This document shows, piece after piece, positions 59,164 through 64,000 of a DNA stretch of 64,000 nucleotides; within the stretch, counting starts at the first letter, position 1, and each line of letters opens with the position of its first letter. A program made the translations under genes and the position numbers. The stretch spans positions 186,001 through 250,000 of the forward strand of contig JAHJLV010000037.1 in NCBI GenBank assembly GCA_018821535.1. The letters run 5' to 3'. The DNA is from Pseudomonadota bacterium (lineage in GTDB: Bacteria; Desulfobacterota; Desulfobacteria; Desulfobacterales; Desulfobacteraceae). Under the pieces are notes generated by a model, which made no database searches, had not been told where the DNA came from, and worked only from the letters and a program-made list of their open reading frames with translations.

Positions 59164-61320
59164 TCAGATGTTGCCCACCTGCATCTCATAGATATCCAGA
59201 TTGCGTCCGTCTTCAGATGAAGATACCCGGACTTCTGAAACTTTTGCATGCCGGATTGTTTCTGTGACCCGTTTTTCACTGTGTTTTCCAATGATAACGG
59301 TTTCGGCCAAAATTGCGCCATCCACAATCACCACCGGCTTGCCCGGATTTTCCGTTGACCACTGGGACAGATTCGCCCGTTCTTCAGTATAATCAGCAAG
59401 TCTTTGCTCCAGCGTTTTAATGTCTTCATCATATTTGGCAACAATTTCCTCAATTTCCTCAGTCTTTTCAAAACATTCATCCAGATGCGCTTCTGCTGTT
59501 TTTGCATTTTCGTTTAACTGGGCTATTTTTTCTTTGAGTTCGGCAATCTGGGATTGATCTGCGGAAGTTTCACCCATGGATGAAATCTGCGAATTCAAAT
59601 CTTTTTCTTCCAATTGGGACCTGTCCTGGACATGGGCAAGTTCGGTGATCTGCTTTTGAAGCTCGGCATTTTCCTGAGCAAGTGTCTTTTTCTTTTCTTC
59701 AATGATTTCTATCTGCTTTTTAACCCGGTCTATCTTGATTTTATTCTCCGCATGCTCTTTATCCACAAAGGCATCATACCCCACTTTTAACGTATTGGGA
59801 CCTGCCATCTCTGTCCCCACATTTCTTGCGTGAATGCCCATTTTGGCTGAAATTCTTGACGAAATCAGTTTCCCCATTTTTGCAAGACAGGCGCCCGAAG
59901 ATTCCACAGTAGAATCAACGATTTCCTTTTCAACAACAACGTCCCCCATACAGATAATTTCAGAATTATGAATGAACCGCGCAAAAACATTCCCCCTGGA
60001 ATAAATTTTCCCTTCATTGATGCCGCCGGATATTTTCACATCTCCACTTGCATCCACAATACCACCGTCTATTTCAATAGCGTCAACATTGTTTCCCTTT
60101 ACCTTGAATCCGGATTTTATGCGGCCCTTGATAATCACATTCCCGTCATAATTGATATGACCGGTTTCATAATCCACATCCCCTTCCGTAACATATTCCT
60201 GATGAACAAAAATATGACCGGACAGCGCATATTTTGGAGATCCTTTTACTGCAGCAAGAACTTTATATCCGTCTTCAGAAAACTTGGCGCCTTTTCCGAT
60301 CTTTAAAACAATATCCTTGCCCGGAATGGTTTCAATTTCATCTCCGTAGATATTTTTACCGGTTCTTGACTCAACCATGGGAATTTTTTCAGCCAGAACC
60401 GTATCCTCGTCCACAAAAGGAATTTCGCCTCTGTCCTTGAAATCAATCACACCATCTTCCTTTACACCGCCCGCCTGAAGGTAATCTGTATTAAAAAAGA
60501 ATTCAACCTTTGCATCCTTGCCCTGAACCGGAGCAATTCCTTTTGCAACCCTGAAGGTTTTGGTTTTAAATCCGCTTGAATTGATAAACCCTTCTATCAT
60601 TTCATCGTCCACAATCCCGTTGATAATTCCTTTATCAAACAAAAATTCCTTAAGTTGTGAAACCAGAATATCTTTGTCAAAATAATCTGTCTTGGATAAA
60701 AATGCCGCCATAAAATCTTTGGAAACCTCAAGCTTGATTCCGCCGCCAATGATTTCCGGGGCCAGAAGATTTGAAGCATCCTCTTCCAGTTCAGAGGATG
60801 CTGCGTCCAGAGCTTTTCCATCCGCCAGAACCTCTTTCGAATCCTTTGGCCCAGGTGAGGCCGCTTCTGGTTTTTCCAGATCTGTCTTGATTTCCGGACG
60901 CAGCCGTTTTTGAAGTTTCAGGATATAATCCCGCTGCTGGGCTGTCAGCATATCCGCTTCCACTAAAAGGTCTCCCACCAGATGAAACTTTTTTTTCTCC
61001 CGCATCTGCTTTTCCTGTTCTTCCAGGGCAAGTTTTAATACACTTTTATTGATAAACCCTTTACGAATCGCTATGGCCCCGAATTTATATTCTTTCTGTC
61101 TCAGGCTGAGTGTTCTTGCCGCCCGTGCAAGCCGTTCCACATTTTGGGGAGAAATAAGTTCATTTGATAAAAAATATTCTTTCAGCGCCGCATCCGGGTT
61201 TGGCGCATTCAGGCACTTGACCAGTGCCTTTTGAAGATCTTCTTTGGTTATTAAAAGATTTTTAACGGCAAGAATGCCGATTAATGGAATCTGCGGTTTG
61301 GTCTTATCTTCTGTTGCCAT
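59164..61320 (-). CDS. FapA/DUF342-family polymer-forming protein with N-terminal MshEN-like repeats
   Basis: A 718-residue protein. Residues 1-140 hold three short repeats like those of MshEN c-di-GMP-binding domains (LIGILAVKNLLITKEDLQKA, KFGAIAIRKGFINKSVLKLA, LVGDLLVEADMLTAQQ). A DUF342 N-terminal part and a right-handed beta-helix follow, with VDYETGHINYDGNVIIKGRI, VDASGDVKISGGINEGKI and CMGDVVVEKEIVDSTVESSG. A long coiled coil (about 530-660) precedes a final beta segment. Function is not firmly known; FapA-type proteins are tied to membrane or surface regulation. It has GGGGAG before the ATG. Confidence 0.8.
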   Translation of the reverse strand: MATEDKTKPQIPLIGILAVKNLLITKEDLQKALVKCLNAPNPDAALKEYFLSNELISPQNVERLARAARTLSLRQKEYKFGAIAIRKGFINKSVLKLALEEQEKQMREKKKFHLVGDLLVEADMLTAQQRDYILKLQKRLRPEIKTDLEKPEAASPGPKDSKEVLADGKALDAASSELEEDASNLLAPEIIGGGIKLEVSKDFMAAFLSKTDYFDKDILVSQLKEFLFDKGIINGIVDDEMIEGFINSSGFKTKTFRVAKGIAPVQGKDAKVEFFFNTDYLQAGGVKEDGVIDFKDRGEIPFVDEDTVLAEKIPMVESRTGKNIYGDEIETIPGKDIVLKIGKGAKFSEDGYKVLAAVKGSPKYALSGHIFVHQEYVTEGDVDYETGHINYDGNVIIKGRIKSGFKVKGNNVDAIEIDGGIVDASGDVKISGGINEGKIYSRGNVFARFIHNSEIICMGDVVVEKEIVDSTVESSGACLAKMGKLISSRISAKMGIHARNVGTEMAGPNTLKVGYDAFVDKEHAENKIKIDRVKKQIEIIEEKKKTLAQENAELQKQITELAHVQDRSQLEEKDLNSQISSMGETSADQSQIAELKEKIAQLNENAKTAEAHLDECFEKTEEIEEIVAKYDEDIKTLEQRLADYTEERANLSQWSTENPGKPVVIVDGAILAETVIIGKHSEKRVTETIRHAKVSEVRVSSSEDGRNLDIYEMQVGNI

Positions 61321-61338
61321 AATCTCCCCATTAAAGAA

Positions 61339-63051
61339 TTAAATTACAGCTGCTAAACACCCACTGGCAAAAAATAAAAATTCTATTATAAATTCCCTGC
61401 GTGTTCCTGATATATGACTGTCTTTTTCAAAAAATCTTATTAATAAAAGCATAACAAAGGGTATGAAAGCAAGCAGGAATACGCCTTTTGCCAATAAATC
61501 CGTAAAAAATATCAATAGAATCAGACAAATTTCAAAAACCAGAACCGCTTTTATGATGGAAAAACTTTTTTTCTCTCCCCAGAGAATGGGAAGGGTTTCT
61601 TTTCCGGTAATCCGATCCCCCTGAATAGCAAGAATATCAAAAAATGCTGTCCTGGAAAAAACCAGCCCTGTGGCAAAAATAAACATCACCAGGGCAGGCC
61701 ATAATTGACACTTGTTTTCTACGGCTGGCAGGAGGGTGGTGACAATCCCCCATGCGATGGTGATTAAAATGGTTTTTGAGCCTGAGATATCCTGTATCCT
61801 GCCGGTTCTGCCGTTTTTACCCACAAGGGGAATGATTTTAAGATTATAGGACAGCCCTAAAAGACTCATGATCAAAAGAATACCAAAGGACAGAACACCG
61901 CTTGTGTAACTCAGATAAAGCCCTGTCGCACCGGATATGGCTGCCAGAAACCACAGATAAATTTTATTTTTATTGTAAAAATCCGCCCGCCGCGGATGAT
62001 TATATTTATCGGATTTAACGGTAAATAAATTATTCAGGATATGCATGGAAAGCACATAGAGCATGGCAATCAAGGCATGGTGGACATGATTGGAAATCCC
62101 CTGAAAAACGGAACAGGCATATGTCAGGGACCCTGCACCGGCAGCGGCCATGATATTGGTTTTCATTAAAAAATCACGCAGCAGATACAGGCCTTTTTTA
62201 AACCCATGCGGCTTTCTCAGGCTGGATTCAATCTGCTGGCATGCCTGGGCAATGATCCAGTTGGGCGTGGATGCGCCTGCAGTAATAACAACAGATCTGG
62301 CTGACCTCAGCATTTTGTAATCCATCTGGGAGACATCTTCGATGTGAATGGCAGGTTTTCCTGTCTGGGATGCGATTTGTGCAAGACGTTTTGTATTGCC
62401 GCTCTGTTTGCCGCCCACAACCACAACTGCATCGTTTTCCTGGGCAAGCTGCCGGATTTCAGCCTGACGTTTTTCCGTGGACCCGCAAATGGTGTCAAAG
62501 ATTTTATAATGCGGCGCATGGTCAGCACACCAGTGTTTGACCCGGGCATAGAAATCAGTATCCTGGGTGGTCTGGGCAACAACCACTGCATTGTCAAACA
62601 CGGGCAAAGATATCAAACTGTCCATGGATGAAACCGTATGGCCTTTTCCCTTTGCATACCCTAACAGCCCGACAACTTCAGGATGTCGTTCGTCTCCGAT
62701 AATAATCGTGGCATATCCTTTGCTGGCATATCTGTGAATAATGCTCTGGACTCTGACCACCCTGGGACAGGTGGCGTTGATAACGGTAAACCCGGCATCT
62801 TCTAATGCTTTTTCATCTTCCGGCGGAACACCATGGGCCCGGATGAGAACAACCCCATGACCTTTTGAAGGGATTTCATCAATCTGGTGAATGCCCTTTT
62901 CCCGTAACATCTCCAGAACCTGGGGATTATGGATCAGAGGGCCAAAGGTAAAAACAGGCTCATCAGATGTATTGGCTGCATCCAGAACCATGTCCACGGC
63001 TCTGCGGACCCCCATGCAGAACCCGGCTGTTTTTGCGACAACAATTTTCAT
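61339..63051 (-). CDS. ispH: IspH-UbiA fusion: HMBPP reductase joined to a prenyltransferase-like membrane domain
   Basis: A 570-residue protein. Residues 1-280 are complete IspH: the three 4Fe-4S cysteines C12 (AGFCMGVRRAV), C95 (NATCPRV) and C189 (DTICGSTEKRQ), plus RAHGVPP and AGASTPNWII. IspH makes IPP and DMAPP from HMBPP in the MEP pathway. Residues of about 290-570 form seven to eight membrane helices of UbiA type: NNLFTVKSDKYNHPRR for the first, altered Asp-rich motif and FFDILAIQGDRITGKETLP for the second. I see no stop or gap between them. The start overlaps parB by 4 bp. Confidence 0.85.
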   Translation of the reverse strand: MKIVVAKTAGFCMGVRRAVDMVLDAANTSDEPVFTFGPLIHNPQVLEMLREKGIHQIDEIPSKGHGVVLIRAHGVPPEDEKALEDAGFTVINATCPRVVRVQSIIHRYASKGYATIIIGDERHPEVVGLLGYAKGKGHTVSSMDSLISLPVFDNAVVVAQTTQDTDFYARVKHWCADHAPHYKIFDTICGSTEKRQAEIRQLAQENDAVVVVGGKQSGNTKRLAQIASQTGKPAIHIEDVSQMDYKMLRSARSVVITAGASTPNWIIAQACQQIESSLRKPHGFKKGLYLLRDFLMKTNIMAAAGAGSLTYACSVFQGISNHVHHALIAMLYVLSMHILNNLFTVKSDKYNHPRRADFYNKNKIYLWFLAAISGATGLYLSYTSGVLSFGILLIMSLLGLSYNLKIIPLVGKNGRTGRIQDISGSKTILITIAWGIVTTLLPAVENKCQLWPALVMFIFATGLVFSRTAFFDILAIQGDRITGKETLPILWGEKKSFSIIKAVLVFEICLILLIFFTDLLAKGVFLLAFIPFVMLLLIRFFEKDSHISGTRREFIIEFLFFASGCLAAVI

Positions 63052-63917
63052 GAAAGGCTTTGCAGCAGATCAATCAGACGCTCAAATTCTCTTTTGGATT
63101 TGAATGAGATTTCTATCTTGCCTTTCTCGCCGGATTTTCTGATATTGACTTTTGTATTAATACGCTGGGAAAGCTGCATACTGGTTTTTTCCAGAAACTG
63201 TTTTTCCATTTCAGACATTTTTTCCGCAAGTTGTCCGGGATCTTTTTTAACCTGGTTTACCAGTTTTTCTGTTTCCCGGACTGACAACCCTTTTTTCACA
63301 ACCTTGTTAAACAGATGGACCTGATGTTCTTCAATCCCTGCGCCTAAAAGCGCCCGGGCATGTCCCATGGAAATGACGTCAGCGATCAGGGCATCCTTGA
63401 TCACCTGGGGCAGCGCCCTCAATCGCAAAAGATTTGCAATGGTTGACCGGTTTTTACCGATTTTCTGTGCCACTTTTTCCTGGGTATAATTAAATTCCTT
63501 GATCAGACGATAATAGGCTTCTGCTTCTTCAAGAACGTTTAAATTTTCACGCTGGATATTTTCAATAATGGAAACTTCCAACACCTGCTCATCGGTCAGA
63601 TTCTTCACAAAAACCGGAACATGGGTCAAATTGGCTTCCCTGGCAGCCCGAAGTCGCCGTTCGCCTGCAATCAGCTCATAGGACCCGTCAATATTGCGGA
63701 CCAGAAGCGGCTGTAAAACACCCTGCTGGGCAATGGACTCTTTAAGACGATCAAGCTCTTCCTGGCTGAAAACCGTTCTGGGCTGATACCTGTTCGGGGC
63801 AATTGCGTCCACAGGGCACATCAAAAAATCAGGACTGCTTTCCGGCGTTTCAACGTCCGGGATTAAAGCTGAAAGCCCTCGGCCAAGTCCGGTATTTTTC
63901 TTTTTCTTTTTCATCAT
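63048..63917 (-). CDS. parB: Chromosome-partitioning protein ParB
   Basis: About 289 residues. TGLGRGLSALIP opens it. The CTPase/nuclease-like domain has NRYQPRTVFSQEEL, LIAGERRLRAAREA and ENIQRENLNVLEEA. The HTH is YTQEKVAQKIGKNRSTIANLLRL. It binds parS sites near the origin and works with ParA. ATG at 63915-63917 overlaps the parA stop, and there is a second ATG one codon on. No parS-like site (TGTTCCACGTGGAACA-type) was seen in the window. Confidence 0.93.
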   Translation of the reverse strand: MMKKKKKNTGLGRGLSALIPDVETPESSPDFLMCPVDAIAPNRYQPRTVFSQEELDRLKESIAQQGVLQPLLVRNIDGSYELIAGERRLRAAREANLTHVPVFVKNLTDEQVLEVSIIENIQRENLNVLEEAEAYYRLIKEFNYTQEKVAQKIGKNRSTIANLLRLRALPQVIKDALIADVISMGHARALLGAGIEEHQVHLFNKVVKKGLSVRETEKLVNQVKKDPGQLAEKMSEMEKQFLEKTSMQLSQRINTKVNIRKSGEKGKIEISFKSKREFERLIDLLQSLS

Positions 63918-64000
63918 CTTTTTAGAAATTCCCTTGCAAAAGCCATATAGCTTTTGGATCCTTGTGAGTATTTATCATATAAAATTATCGGCAATCCATA
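63914..64000 (-). CDS. parA: ParA-family partition ATPase, C-terminal end (5' part outside window)
   Basis: The last 28 residues are visible: GLPIILYDKYSQGSKSYMAF and then AREFLKR followed by TGA. This matches the typical ParA/Soj tail (GxPI..YD..S.G..AY..LA.E). The stop overlaps the first ATG of parB by sharing ATGATG. The assignment rests on the short tail plus position. Confidence 0.8.
   Translation of the reverse strand, partial: YGLPIILYDKYSQGSKSYMAFAREFLKR

Overview
The window looks like chromosomal core plus accessory sequence from an anaerobic sulfate-reducing member of the Desulfobacterota (Desulfobacteraceae-like). The clues are a methylenetetrahydrofolate reductase/heterodisulfide-reductase operon of the Wood-Ljungdahl type, two in-frame UGA (selenocysteine) genes, a 2-hydroxyacyl-CoA dehydratase, many 4Fe-4S proteins, several sigma-54 regulators and a PEP-CTERM protein. 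The taxonomic call is inference from gene content. I saw no tRNA, rRNA, CRISPR array, insertion sequence or phage gene.

Layout: 1-4.4 kb holds the end of a dehydratase gene, an asparaginase/RarD pair, and a QueG-like protein followed by a ferredoxin-like protein. 4.4-13.9 kb is one minus-strand operon: HTH-REC regulator, MetF paralog, HdrCB-type selenoprotein, giant HdrA with a GltD/NfnB-like insertion, MvhD selenoprotein, MetV, MetF. It probably encodes a MetFV-Hdr-MvhD electron-transfer (likely bifurcating) complex acting on methylene-tetrahydrofolate; a PAS histidine kinase lies just upstream. 16-21 kb has small membrane and NAD-binding proteins, a GspE/MshE-type ATPase broken by a frameshift at an A8 run, an HDOD protein and two PilZ proteins, which together suggest c-di-GMP control. 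21-26.5 kb has tyrA and a ZraS/ZraR/ZraP-like envelope-stress system with divergent sigma-54 promoters. 26.5-34.7 kb holds housekeeping genes (FAH-family hydrolase, rhomboid, dapF, rnd, thrS), two YeeE/YedE half-transporters and an MscS channel. 34.7-39.1 kb has a PEP-CTERM protein with its own sigma-54 promoter beside a GlrK-QseG-GlrR-like system. 39.4-44.1 kb holds DUF362, thioesterases, MscS, a DsrE-like protein and a lipoprotein hydrolase.

44.2-59.1 kb is the most striking part: an 11.5-kb gene for a single-chain, 3836-residue iterative synthase related to polyunsaturated-fatty-acid (Pfa) synthases. Domain order is NMO-like, NMO/PfaD-like enoyl reductase, KS, KS, AT, KS, three ACPs, KR, DH. 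A DUF374 acyltransferase gene lies on one side. On the other, divergently, is an operon of a sigma-54 activator with an unrecognised N-terminal domain and a PlsC/YihG-type acyltransferase. Together they look like a self-contained 'make an unusual acyl chain and put it into a phospholipid' locus; the product is unknown. All three ACPs carry Thr where the phosphopantetheine Ser is expected, and the second KS has lost both catalytic histidines.

59.2-64 kb holds a FapA/DUF342 protein, an IspH-UbiA fusion, ParB and the end of ParA, suggesting proximity to the chromosome origin region.
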